NCBI RefSeq assembly: GCF_002127965.1
Contig: NZ_CP018787.1
Location: 1,488,001 to 1,552,000, forward strand
DNA from: Oxalobacter formigenes
GTDB lineage: Bacteria > Pseudomonadota > Gammaproteobacteria > Burkholderiales > Burkholderiaceae_D
DNA length: 64,000 nucleotides
Direction of reading: 5' to 3'
Numbering within the stretch: position 1 is the stretch's first letter; every line of letters begins with the position of its first letter. Positions 16,406 to 24,735 of this stretch are shown piece by piece. Made by a program: the position numbers and the translations under genes. A model generated the notes under the pieces. The model was not told the origin of the DNA, did no database searches, and was given only the letters and a program-made list of their open reading frames with translations.

Positions 16406-19153
16406 CTAAAAGTCCGGCTTGCCGTTTCTTGCTGCCAGAAACCGCTCTATGGCCTTGTCCATCTCGATGATGAGGAAAGTGCCGAGTCCCATCGCCAGAA
16501 CGAGTATCCAGTCCTGAGGCCGCAGGGACGCCGTATCGAACAGGTCATGGAACCAGGGTGCGTAAGTGTATATCAGCTGGAGAACGGCCAGTATGCCCAT
16601 GGAAATGTATATGGACGGGTTTCCGCAAAAAATCCGTCTGGTCAGCGACGAGCTCCGGAGGAAACGGCAGTTCAGCAGGTAAGCCATTTGCCCGACGACG
16701 ATGGTACAGGCAACGATGGTACGTGCCACTTCGATGCTTTGCCCGCGCCGGAGTTCAAGATTGAACAGCAATAGTGCCGCCAGCATGAGGATGAAGGAAA
16801 CGAATACGATCCGCCATATCTGGTAATACGACAGTGGCGGGGCTTTCGGGTTACGCGGCGGCCTGTCCATGACGTTGGCCTCGGGCCGCTCGAAGGTCAG
16901 CCCCAGACAGAGGGTCACGGCGGTGATCATGTTGATCCACAAAATCTGTTTCGAAGTCATGGGAAGCGCGAAGTCGAACAGGACGGCTGCAATGACGACC
17001 ATCGTCATGCCGCCATTGGTCGGCAAGAGGAAGAGGATGCCTTTTTGCAGGTTGTCGTAGATGCGGCGCCCTTCCCTGACGGCTCCGGCAATGGTGCTGA
17101 AATTGTCGTCCGCCAGAACGATGCTCGCCGCTTCCTTCGCGGCTTCGGTACCCTTGACGCCCATCGCCAGCCCGACGTTGGCGCGCTTCAGGGCCGGTGC
17201 GTCGTTGACACCATCTCCGGTCATGGCCGTGACTTCACCGTTTGCCTGCAAGGCTTCGACCAGCCGCAGCTTGTGTTCCGGACTGGTACGGGCAAAGACG
17301 TCGACTTCCCCGACGACCCGTCTCAGTTCGGCATCGTCCATTTTTTCGAGTTCGGCACCTGTGACAGCCGGTTTGCCGACGCCGATGTTCAGACGTTCGC
17401 CGATGACACGCGCCGTTTCGACATGGTCGCCTGTGATCATCTTGACGACGATGCCTGCGTGATGGCACTGGTCGACCGCAAGGAGCGATTCCTCACGGGG
17501 CGGGTCGATGATGCCGAAGAGCCCCAGCATGACCAACCCTCCCTCGACATCGCCGAATGTCACGTCGGTTTTGTCGGCAGACACTTTTTTGGCGGCAACG
17601 GCCAGCGTTCTTTGTCCGGACGAGGCGATTTCACGGATTTTTTCATGCCAGTAATGCGGGTTGATCGGGCGTTTTCCTGTTTCTGTCCGTTCATCTGACG
17701 AACGTTCGATGATGGTTTCAGGCGCGCCTTTGACGAAGATGAACTTCGTGCCGGAACTGTCCTGATTCAGGGTTGCCATGAACCGGTGTTCCGATTCGAA
17801 CGGGATGGAGGAAATCCGGTATTCCAGGTCACGCTGGACGTTCGGATCGATGCCCGCTTTCATGCCGAGCGACAGGAGTGCCCCTTCGGTCGGGTCGCCG
17901 ATGACAGTCCACGTATCGTCCTTTTCCTGAAGGACGGCGTCATTACACAAAACGGCAGCATGGACGAGTTCTTCCAGTTCGGGATATTTGTACACCTCGA
18001 CCATATGGTGGTTCAGATAGAATTCGCCTGCCGGGAAGTAACCGGTTCCGGTCACTTCAAACAGCCTGTCCGGTGTGACGACTGTCTGCACGGTCATTTC
18101 GTTTTTGGTCAGTGTACCGGTCTTGTCCGAACAGATAACGGTTACGGAACCGAGGGTTTCGACGGCGGGCAAGCGCCGGACAATGGCGTTCAGTCGCGCC
18201 ATACGCTGGACACCCAGCGCCAGCGTAATGGTCATGACGGCTGGCAAACCTTCCGGAATGGCGGAAACGGCAAGTGCCACGCACATCAGGAACATGTCGG
18301 CGATGGAATAATCCCGGATGACCGTGCCGATGATGAAGGTGAACACGGTCACGGCAAGGATGCCGACGGTCAGCCAGCGGCCGAACACGGCGATCTGGCG
18401 CAAAAGCGGCGTCGTGATTTCCTTGACCTCGTTGATCATCTGCCCGATCCGGCCGAATTCGGTCATGTCGCCGGTGCCGACGACAACGCCCATCGCACTG
18501 CCGTGTGTGACCAGTGTGCCGGAATAGACCATGTCTTTCCGGTCGCCCAAAGGCGTATTCATCTGGACAGGCTCGACATCCTTGGAGACGGGATGCGATT
18601 CGCCGGTCAGCGCCGATTCATCGATGGAAAGGCTGTTGACGTCGATCAGGCGGATATCGGCGGGCACCCGGTCACCGGAAGCGAGCATGACGATGTCACC
18701 CGGAACGAGTTCTTCACTGAAAATGGACATGCGCTTGCCGTCCCTGACGATAGTCGCTTCAAGGGAGAGCATTTTGCGGATGGCTTCAAGCGCGCTTTCG
18801 GCCTTGCCTTCCTGTATGAAGCCGATGATCGCGTTGATCAGGACGACCCCAAGGATGACACCGGTATCGATCCAGTGCCTCAACAGGCCGGTAATGAGCG
18901 CCGAAACGAGCAGCACATAGATCAGGACATTGTTGAATTGCAGAAAAAAGCGGGCGAACGGGCTGCGGACTTTGGTGGCGGACAGCGTATTCAAGCCGAA
19001 CTCATGCAAGCGTTTTTTGGCTTCGGCCTCTGTCAGGCCATTCCTGTCGACTTCCAGCCGCGCCAGCACCTGATCGTCGGGCATGGCATACCAGGGCAGA
19101 TCTTTCAGGAAAAGCTGGCTGCGCTCCCGGTATTTTATGTTTTCCTTATCCAA
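16406..19153 (-). CDS. Cation-transporting P-type ATPase (P2-like)
   Basis: 915 residues from a TTG start at 19153, chosen because AAGGAG lies six bases upstream; upstream ATGs lack one. N-terminal cation-ATPase domain, then the actuator loop with TGES, the phosphorylation site CSDKTGTLTKNEM, the hinge TGDGVNDAPALKRA, and about ten membrane segments. TM4 has AIPEGLPAV as in Ca2+ and Na+/K+ pumps. In TM5-TM6 the sequence reads LPTNGGM and WINMITAVT, so the acidic cation ligands found at these points in Ca2+ pumps are missing. The ion is therefore uncertain. A terminator separates it from the stress-protein gene. Confidence 0.85.
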   Translation of the reverse strand: MDKENIKYRERSQLFLKDLPWYAMPDDQVLARLEVDRNGLTEAEAKKRLHEFGLNTLSATKVRSPFARFFLQFNNVLIYVLLVSALITGLLRHWIDTGVILGVVLINAIIGFIQEGKAESALEAIRKMLSLEATIVRDGKRMSIFSEELVPGDIVMLASGDRVPADIRLIDVNSLSIDESALTGESHPVSKDVEPVQMNTPLGDRKDMVYSGTLVTHGSAMGVVVGTGDMTEFGRIGQMINEVKEITTPLLRQIAVFGRWLTVGILAVTVFTFIIGTVIRDYSIADMFLMCVALAVSAIPEGLPAVMTITLALGVQRMARLNAIVRRLPAVETLGSVTVICSDKTGTLTKNEMTVQTVVTPDRLFEVTGTGYFPAGEFYLNHHMVEVYKYPELEELVHAAVLCNDAVLQEKDDTWTVIGDPTEGALLSLGMKAGIDPNVQRDLEYRISSIPFESEHRFMATLNQDSSGTKFIFVKGAPETIIERSSDERTETGKRPINPHYWHEKIREIASSGQRTLAVAAKKVSADKTDVTFGDVEGGLVMLGLFGIIDPPREESLLAVDQCHHAGIVVKMITGDHVETARVIGERLNIGVGKPAVTGAELEKMDDAELRRVVGEVDVFARTSPEHKLRLVEALQANGEVTAMTGDGVNDAPALKRANVGLAMGVKGTEAAKEAASIVLADDNFSTIAGAVREGRRIYDNLQKGILFLLPTNGGMTMVVIAAVLFDFALPMTSKQILWINMITAVTLCLGLTFERPEANVMDRPPRNPKAPPLSYYQIWRIVFVSFILMLAALLLFNLELRRGQSIEVARTIVACTIVVGQMAYLLNCRFLRSSSLTRRIFCGNPSIYISMGILAVLQLIYTYAPWFHDLFDTASLRPQDWILVLAMGLGTFLIIEMDKAIERFLAARNGKPDF

Positions 19154-19428
19154 TTGTCGCTCCTTTTCAGCGGTCGATATAGCGTGATGCGAATCGGCAA
19201 AAATCGTTGAAAATCTTTTTTGAAGCCAAAAACTTAAGGATAGGGTCTTCATGTGTGCCGGAATTGATCTATATCGAGACAAGTGACCCGAAAGATCAAG
19301 GAAATGCGCCATTAAATGCCCATCATTGGCTAACTATACCTTAAAATAAGAAGAGTTCCTTCACTCTTTTTCGAACTGTTCCTTAACAGAAATCTGTCCT
19401 ATTAACCTTCTTTTGAAAAGGTCGGCCG

Positions 19429-19890
19429 GTGATACAGAATATTCTCGTAATTTGTCTCGGCAATATTTGCCGCAGCCCTATGGCAGAAGGTCTTTTGAAA
19501 CAGCGTTATCCGGATAAAACGATCGGTTCGGCCGGGCTTCGGGAAATTACGGTTGGATGGTCGGCAGACCCTTTTTCAATCCGTGTCATGCGGGAACATG
19601 GCCTGGATATCAGCCGGCATCGCGCAAGGCTTTTGACGAACGAGCTGCTCAAAGACGTCGATCTCGTCATCACGATGGAAAAGGAACAGAGCGATATCGT
19701 CAAATACAGTTTTCCCAATTTCAAAGGCAAAATTCTTCGTGTCGGGGAGTATGGCAATTACGATGTTCCCGATCCTTATTCAAAGAATATCAAGGCGTTC
19801 GAAGAATCTTTTGAACTGATTTCTCAAGGTATCGACCAGATCGATTCCCACCTGATGCAGCCGGAAAAGAGCGCTGAAAACGGCAAATAA
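19429..19890 (+). CDS. Low-molecular-weight protein tyrosine phosphatase
   Basis: 153 residues with the P-loop CLGNICRSP (C-x5-R) at residues 9-17 and the general-acid motif DVPDPY near residue 122. The start is GTG, with AAAAGG at suitable spacing. Relatives dephosphorylate tyrosine kinases of capsule export or act more broadly; no kinase or polysaccharide gene is adjacent. The DUF445 gene follows after 31 bases. Confidence 0.9.
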   Translation: MIQNILVICLGNICRSPMAEGLLKQRYPDKTIGSAGLREITVGWSADPFSIRVMREHGLDISRHRARLLTNELLKDVDLVITMEKEQSDIVKYSFPNFKGKILRVGEYGNYDVPDPYSKNIKAFEESFELISQGIDQIDSHLMQPEKSAENGK

Positions 19891-19921
19891 CTCCCTTCAC
19901 GGGGAATCTTTCGGGACTTTC

Positions 19922-21202
19922 ATGACGAGCGATATACGAAAAAGCCAGCTTTTCAGGATGAAGCTGTACGCGACCGCCCTTCTGGTCGCGATGGCAGTCT
20001 TGTTTCTCGTTTCCCGGTTAAACGGTCGTATCGGCATCTGGGAATGGATCAGCGCCTTTGCAGAGGCGGCCATGATCGGTGCCCTCGCGGACTGGTTCGC
20101 CGTCGTCGCGATTTTCCGGCATCCACTGAACCTCCCTATTCCGCGCACAGCGATCATTCCGGAAAACAAGGACCGTATCGCGGAGAATATGGCCGTTTTC
20201 ATCCGGGACAATTTCCTCTCGAAAGAAACGCTCGTTTCCAAAATGCGCGACTGGGAACCGGCGCAGCGGATTGCCTCGTGGCTCTCTTCCAAGGAAAAAG
20301 CTGATTTTCTGGCGGACAAGACGGTCCGGGTATTGGTCGGTGCGCTGGAATTCGTCGACGACGCCCGTGTCGGCAAGCTTTTGCGCAATTCGATTTACCA
20401 GCGGCTGGAAGAACTCGATCTGGGCGACCTGATCGGGCAGTTGATGGATGTCTTGACGCACAATAACCAGCATCAGGCCATGCTTGACGTGGGTTTGCGG
20501 CGGATTTCGACCGTGCTGGACGAACCGGGAACCCGGAAGCAGCTGGCTACCGTCATTATCGAAGTCTCCAGACGGGAGTATCCGAAACTGATCAAAATGC
20601 TCGGCCTGGTCATGGATACGGATGAATTCGGCTTGCGTGTCTCCGGTACGCTGGTGGAAAGCATGCAGGGATGGCTGCACGATATCGGGCAAAACCCGAC
20701 CCACCCGCGCCGCAAGCAGTTCGACGATCTGGCAACGCGCTTTATCGACAAGCTGAAAAACGACCCGGAATACCATGCCAAAATCGAGGAATGGAAAAAG
20801 GAATTTTTGGGTACGCCTGTCGTTGCCGACTATTTCGAAACGCTTTGGGTTCACTTCCGCAAATGGCTCTTAAAAGACATCCAGAGCAACGATTCCCAGA
20901 TGCGGCACCGCCTGTCGCGCACCTTCCGGCGCTTCGGACGCTGGGTGCTGGAAAACCCGTCCCTCACCGAATCGATCAACGACCAGATGGTTTTGATCAC
21001 TTACGCCATGTCTGCCGAAATCCGCGAAACGGTATCGCAACATATCGTTTATACCGTCACGCACTGGGATAATCAATCAATGGTCCGGGAACTGGAATTG
21101 TCCATCGGGCGCGATCTCCAGTTTATCCGGATCAACGGTACGCTGGTCGGCGGCCTGATCGGTGTGCTCTTGCATGCCCTTGTCCTTGTGCTGTCGATGT
21201 GA
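19922..21202 (+). CDS. DUF445 family membrane protein
   Basis: 426 residues. Membrane segments at residues ~15-31 and at the extreme C-terminus (GGLIGVLLHALVLVL) flank a long helical domain. The motif ALADWFAVVAIFRHPL after the first segment is the DUF445 signature, and GTLVGGLIG before the last segment is also typical. Function is unknown. It probably forms one transcript with the phosphatase gene upstream. Confidence 0.85.
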   Translation: MTSDIRKSQLFRMKLYATALLVAMAVLFLVSRLNGRIGIWEWISAFAEAAMIGALADWFAVVAIFRHPLNLPIPRTAIIPENKDRIAENMAVFIRDNFLSKETLVSKMRDWEPAQRIASWLSSKEKADFLADKTVRVLVGALEFVDDARVGKLLRNSIYQRLEELDLGDLIGQLMDVLTHNNQHQAMLDVGLRRISTVLDEPGTRKQLATVIIEVSRREYPKLIKMLGLVMDTDEFGLRVSGTLVESMQGWLHDIGQNPTHPRRKQFDDLATRFIDKLKNDPEYHAKIEEWKKEFLGTPVVADYFETLWVHFRKWLLKDIQSNDSQMRHRLSRTFRRFGRWVLENPSLTESINDQMVLITYAMSAEIRETVSQHIVYTVTHWDNQSMVRELELSIGRDLQFIRINGTLVGGLIGVLLHALVLVLSM

Positions 21203-21302
21203 TTTTTCCTCAGGCTGTCATTTCCTCTTTTCATTTCGTCCCAAGACAGGCACACTTTTCCCCTATCGCTATTTGTATGAACCCGTTTCAGGGGACAATG
21301 AC

Positions 21303-21776
21303 ATGGATATGAGACGAAAAGACAGGCTGGTGGACGATCCCGGTGAATTGCGGCTTATCCTTGAAGAATGCAAGGTTTGCCGGATCGCGATGATGGACGG
21401 GGAAGGCTTGTATATCGTCCCGCTGAATTTCGGGTACGAATATGACGGCGACAAGCTGACGCTCTACGTCCATTCGGCGCGGGAAGGCCGTAAAGTCCGG
21501 GCTTTCCGTCACAATGCGGCTATCGCGTTCGAAATGGATACCGGCCATGAACTCGTCGAAGGCAACATGGCCTGCCAGACCAGCTACCGCTACAAAAGCA
21601 TTATCGGCAACGGCTCGATCCATGAACTGGACGACAATACCGAAAAGGCAAGCGCCTTGAACGCCATGATGGAGCACCTGACGGGGCAGACATTCGAATT
21701 CAATGACAAAATGGTGAGTGCTGTGGCCGTTTTCAGAATTGACGTCAGCCAGTTCAGTGGCAAAAGAAGGATTTGA
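21303..21776 (+). CDS. Pyridoxamine 5'-phosphate oxidase-related flavin-binding protein
   Basis: 157 residues with the split-barrel fold: MRRKDRLVDDPGELRLIL, then CRIAMMDGEGLYIVPLNFG, LYVHSAREGRK and YKSIIGNGSIHEL. It is expected to bind FMN or a related cofactor; members of this branch are often annotated as nitroimidazole-resistance-like. GGGGA lies upstream of the ATG at 21303. It is about 100 bases from the DUF445 gene and may or may not be co-transcribed. Confidence 0.85.
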   Translation: MDMRRKDRLVDDPGELRLILEECKVCRIAMMDGEGLYIVPLNFGYEYDGDKLTLYVHSAREGRKVRAFRHNAAIAFEMDTGHELVEGNMACQTSYRYKSIIGNGSIHELDDNTEKASALNAMMEHLTGQTFEFNDKMVSAVAVFRIDVSQFSGKRRI

Positions 21777-21861
21777 ATCCTTCACAATGCGATCAAAACG
21801 ATTCCCGAACGTGGACGATTGGAAAGAGCGTTGTCATGGCAACTGAATCAGTGCCATGTTT

Positions 21862-22104
21862 TCACGATTCTTTTTTATCCATAAAAGGTTTATAGGTCAG
21901 AACCCTTATCTGTTTATCGCGCCCGTATTTATCCCGTAAAAACTCCAGGTCGTCGCTGTAATCGATAATTCTTGTTTTCGAGTCGTTCCATACGGCATAA
22001 CGGTAGACAGGTTCATCCTTGTCGTTGATGTAAACGAATGGGCTTTCTCCAAGGTCTGCAATGTAAATGATGTCGTTGTTGTCAGTTGCTGAAACTTTAG
22101 GCAT
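21862..22104 (-). CDS. Small protein behind a structured leader (copy 1)
   Basis: 80 residues: IIYIADLGESPFVYIND, then PVYRYAVWNDSKTRI, DYSDDLEFLRDKYG and a basic/aromatic end. It is clearly paralogous to the gene at 37106-37378 (YIYIADLGPSP..., IYRYAVWNDTKTKI, EYSDDLQFLRDKYG). The family is not recognised. AGGGGA lies nine bases before the ATG but falls inside the last stem of a ~400-base structured leader. No membrane segment or signal is seen. The protein looks like a small beta-rich domain. Confidence 0.7.
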   Translation of the reverse strand: MPKVSATDNNDIIYIADLGESPFVYINDKDEPVYRYAVWNDSKTRIIDYSDDLEFLRDKYGRDKQIRVLTYKPFMDKKES

Positions 22105-22524
22105 TCGTGTTCGTCCCCTGAGTTATGACCTTACGAGGGTCGGGCGGGAGCTAAAACACAGTCGTACCACGCTGCTGGGCATATTCCCCCTTAAGGGTCT
22201 TGTATTAGCCCACTCCCGCCCGTTTGAAGACGAACGAAATCCTACTTGCAGAAAAAGTATGGTACGAAGGTGTGTTTTAAGCACCGGTCTCAAATTTACA
22301 TTTATTGTTAAAGATTGGCAAGTTCCGTCAATCGCTGATTTGCAGGGATATTGACGAGAGAAAGGAATAAAAATGAAGAAGAAATAACCGTCGTTCCAGC
22401 CAACAGGTCAGAGCAACCTGTCGTTGGAAACGAGCGGTAGTACATATACGGTATGTACTCACCGGGTACGAGCGCGTTTTAAAGCGCCGGTAGCAGGCGA
22501 AGCTGCCACCGAAGCCTAGATTAA
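22105..22524 (-). ncRNA. Long structured leader RNA (copy 1)
   Basis: Read leftward, a promoter-like TTGCAA/TAATCT pair is followed by a series of hairpins. Outer stem: 22229-22234 with 22110-22115. Long stem CGGGCGGGAG/CTCCCGCCCG: 22141-22150 with 22213-22222. Next to it lies a GACC...GGTC hairpin with loop CTCGTAA. Further upstream are a CGGT-AGTACATA...TATGTACT-ACCG hairpin and a GGTG...CACC hairpin. The same elements occur before the paralogous gene at 37.1 kb with compensating base changes. The Shine-Dalgarno lies in or beside the outer stem. No known RNA class was recognised. Confidence 0.7.
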
Positions 22525-23035
22525 TTTGCCATCTGCATTTTTGCAAGTTTTTATGCACGGCTATTCAGACCTGATTTGGCTCTGAAACAGGGCAAAAATT
22601 TTCTGTGTAAAAGTTTTATACCGTGTGAGTCGATCAGACTTTTTATGCTTTTAACAAGACGGCTTACGGCAGATATTCATGCTCACGCTTTTTTAATATA
22701 TAAGGCAGCGTTTTCAGGGACGAAATCCGCAATGGCACAACTGTCATCATTGCTCTTTTTTCGTATCTTGCGCTGTATCGGCGACAGAATGAACACACTG
22801 AAATTCGCCAGGCGTCAGTTTGTCATTCCTTTCAAACTTTTCAGACAGACTCTGGAGTAATCCCTGATCTGTTGACCTGACGGTATTCCAGTGTGTTCAG
22901 GCACGAGAAGAATGTGTATTACGGAATCATCCTTCTGCACTGGATAACTGTTTTGCGGATGATCCGCCAGAACATTGTTTCTACACATTTTGACCTATCC
23001 TGTGCAGGTTTCGGGATTTGTTGTCCAATCATGAT
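22525..23035. other. Intergenic region
   Basis: Apart from the promoter-like element for the structured leader (-35 near 22541-22546), nothing credible is seen. An open frame at 22576-22860 has no ribosome-binding site and an atypical composition. Confidence 0.35.
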
Positions 23036-24469
23036 TCAGGCGCTTTGTCCACAGGCATACCAATAATTAATATTTATTTTTGCCAGACGCATGCCAAATG
23101 ATGTCGTTGTTTTTTCCCATGTAGAGAACCATTTCCATCCAACATTGATATCACTGTCTTTGTTACCTGCACCGGTACTTCCCTGTAATAAAGAAATATA
23201 ATAACTTGTGTCTGAAAATGGGCAGCCAAGAGTAACTGTAATATTTGTATCATTTGCTGTTTGGTAAGCTCCTCCCTGCTCAACCCACCCATCCGACCAT
23301 TTCCTGTACCAGTTCGTCCCGTCGTTATAGGCATCGACGACATACCTGACCGGTTTGCTGTCGATGACCCTGTCCAGTTTGCCATCCACTTCATTGGCCA
23401 GTCCGGTAATGTCGATCAGGCCGGGATTGGCGGCGGCGTCGAAGGCCTTAATGCAGGGGAGCAGGGTCAAGGCTGGCGGCTGGACGGTGTCGGATGCGCC
23501 GTAGATTTGATTTGACTGAGAAGCATTGAAAGATAAGGTATTCGCCCCTGCTCCAACAGTCGCGGTATTTGCGCGTGGACTTGCCCCTGTCAGCGAAAAA
23601 GCTCCACTTGCATCTTCGTTTCCCGCCCAAAGTATACTTCCGCTGTTTGTTATTACCCCTTCAATATTCGGCAACCCCGCCTCGATCTTCTGCCCCGGCG
23701 TATTGCTTCCCTGCGCAAACCGATCGATCAAATCCGGCAGGTTGAAGGTGGTTTGCTCATCTCCTTCGCCGAAGGTGGTGCCGATGACGCTATAGAGTTC
23801 GGCATAGGTTTCCCTTCCCACTGCCCTTCCGTCGGCTTTGAGGTAGCCTGCAGGCGGAGTTGACATGGCGAAGTATTCGACGGTTCCGATGGGGACACCG
23901 TTTAGCGGGCTGATTCCTTTGGCGGGGTTTTGGAGTACCCATTTGTCGAGTGCCTCGTCATATTGCAGTTCGAGCCAGTACCCGGCTCCGGCGATGTCGC
24001 CTTCTTCCAGTGGCAGGTTGTTGCCTTTGACGATTTCTTTTACTCCGGTCTGGTCAGCCTGAAAGCTGGGGGTTTTGCTGGTGTTTTTCTGTTTTGCGCG
24101 GACGAGGACGGTTTTTCCGGAGCTGAGGTGTTTCAGGGTCGGGTTGAAGCTGGCTGTCATCTCGTCTGCTGTTCCCTGCGCTTCAGCTGAGAGGGTCGCG
24201 CTGACGGTGCGGATGGCGGTTTCGAACTGCTGCTGAAGGGTGTCGATGTCGCCATTATCAAGAATGTCCTGTTCGCTTTTGTCGGCGGTGAATCCGGCGA
24301 CGACAGCGGCGATGCTCGTGGCTTGCCGCAGGGCCTTGTTGACTTCGTTGGATCGGGCAAGGCCCTTTCTGAAGCCTTCTTTTACGGCGGTCGATTTCTC
24401 GTAGTCTTCCTGTGTCTGGACGATGGCGTTGGCGCCGGTGGCGAAGGGTTTGAAGTGGTTTTGTGTCAT
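23036..24469 (-). CDS. Phage tail-collar protein 1
   Basis: 477 residues. An N-terminal helical region (MTQNHFKPFATGANAIVQT..., ALRQATSIAAVVAGFTAD) resembles phage tail proteins. A phage tail collar domain follows at residues ~195-260 (GTVEYFAMSTPPAGYLKADG, then FNLPDLIDRFAQGS). A C-terminal block starting GLIDITGLANEVDGKLDRV is nearly identical to that of the neighbouring gene at 24.7 kb. The start at 24469 has GGAA upstream. No capsid, tail-tube or baseplate gene is near, so this is an orphan fibre gene. It carries the family leader with a hairpin and seven Ts before the start. Confidence 0.8.
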   Translation of the reverse strand: MTQNHFKPFATGANAIVQTQEDYEKSTAVKEGFRKGLARSNEVNKALRQATSIAAVVAGFTADKSEQDILDNGDIDTLQQQFETAIRTVSATLSAEAQGTADEMTASFNPTLKHLSSGKTVLVRAKQKNTSKTPSFQADQTGVKEIVKGNNLPLEEGDIAGAGYWLELQYDEALDKWVLQNPAKGISPLNGVPIGTVEYFAMSTPPAGYLKADGRAVGRETYAELYSVIGTTFGEGDEQTTFNLPDLIDRFAQGSNTPGQKIEAGLPNIEGVITNSGSILWAGNEDASGAFSLTGASPRANTATVGAGANTLSFNASQSNQIYGASDTVQPPALTLLPCIKAFDAAANPGLIDITGLANEVDGKLDRVIDSKPVRYVVDAYNDGTNWYRKWSDGWVEQGGAYQTANDTNITVTLGCPFSDTSYYISLLQGSTGAGNKDSDINVGWKWFSTWEKTTTSFGMRLAKININYWYACGQSA

Positions 24470-24606
24470 GTTGATATTCCGTTTAACGACTTGAATAAAA
24501 AAAGACCTCGCTTCATGTGAAGGAGGTCTCTGATTTTTTTTGTAAATTTCAGACGCAACTTTCGCGTCGAAAGAAATAATACTGCATGAAAATTCTTCGG
24601 TCAGCC
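24470..24606 (-). promoter_or_regulatory. Shared leader of the tail-fibre family (copy 2)
   Basis: Box GGCTGACCGAAGA (24594-24606), hairpin GACGC...GCGTC (24552-24568), hairpin AGACCTC...GAGGTCT (24503-24529) plus seven Ts (to 24497), then the start at 24469. Confidence 0.6.
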
Positions 24607-24735
24607 TGTATTTCGTATTCAATATCCGGAAAACAGGCATATAAGACAGTGACCGAGATTGTTGCCTTCATGTTTTCAAAAATATTTGCCTGCATTGAAA
24701 ATCGAAGGCTTACGATTGTGCAGGTGCTTTCCTGT

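Noticed and set aside
22105-22524. Paired inverted repeats as ends of an insertion sequence
   Set aside because: No transposase or target duplication; the pairs covary between two copies and sit directly before a start codon, which fits RNA structure better.
22576-22860. Open frame of 94 codons on the plus strand
   Set aside because: No ribosome-binding site, atypical amino-acid composition, and it starts just upstream of the structured leader's promoter on the other strand.
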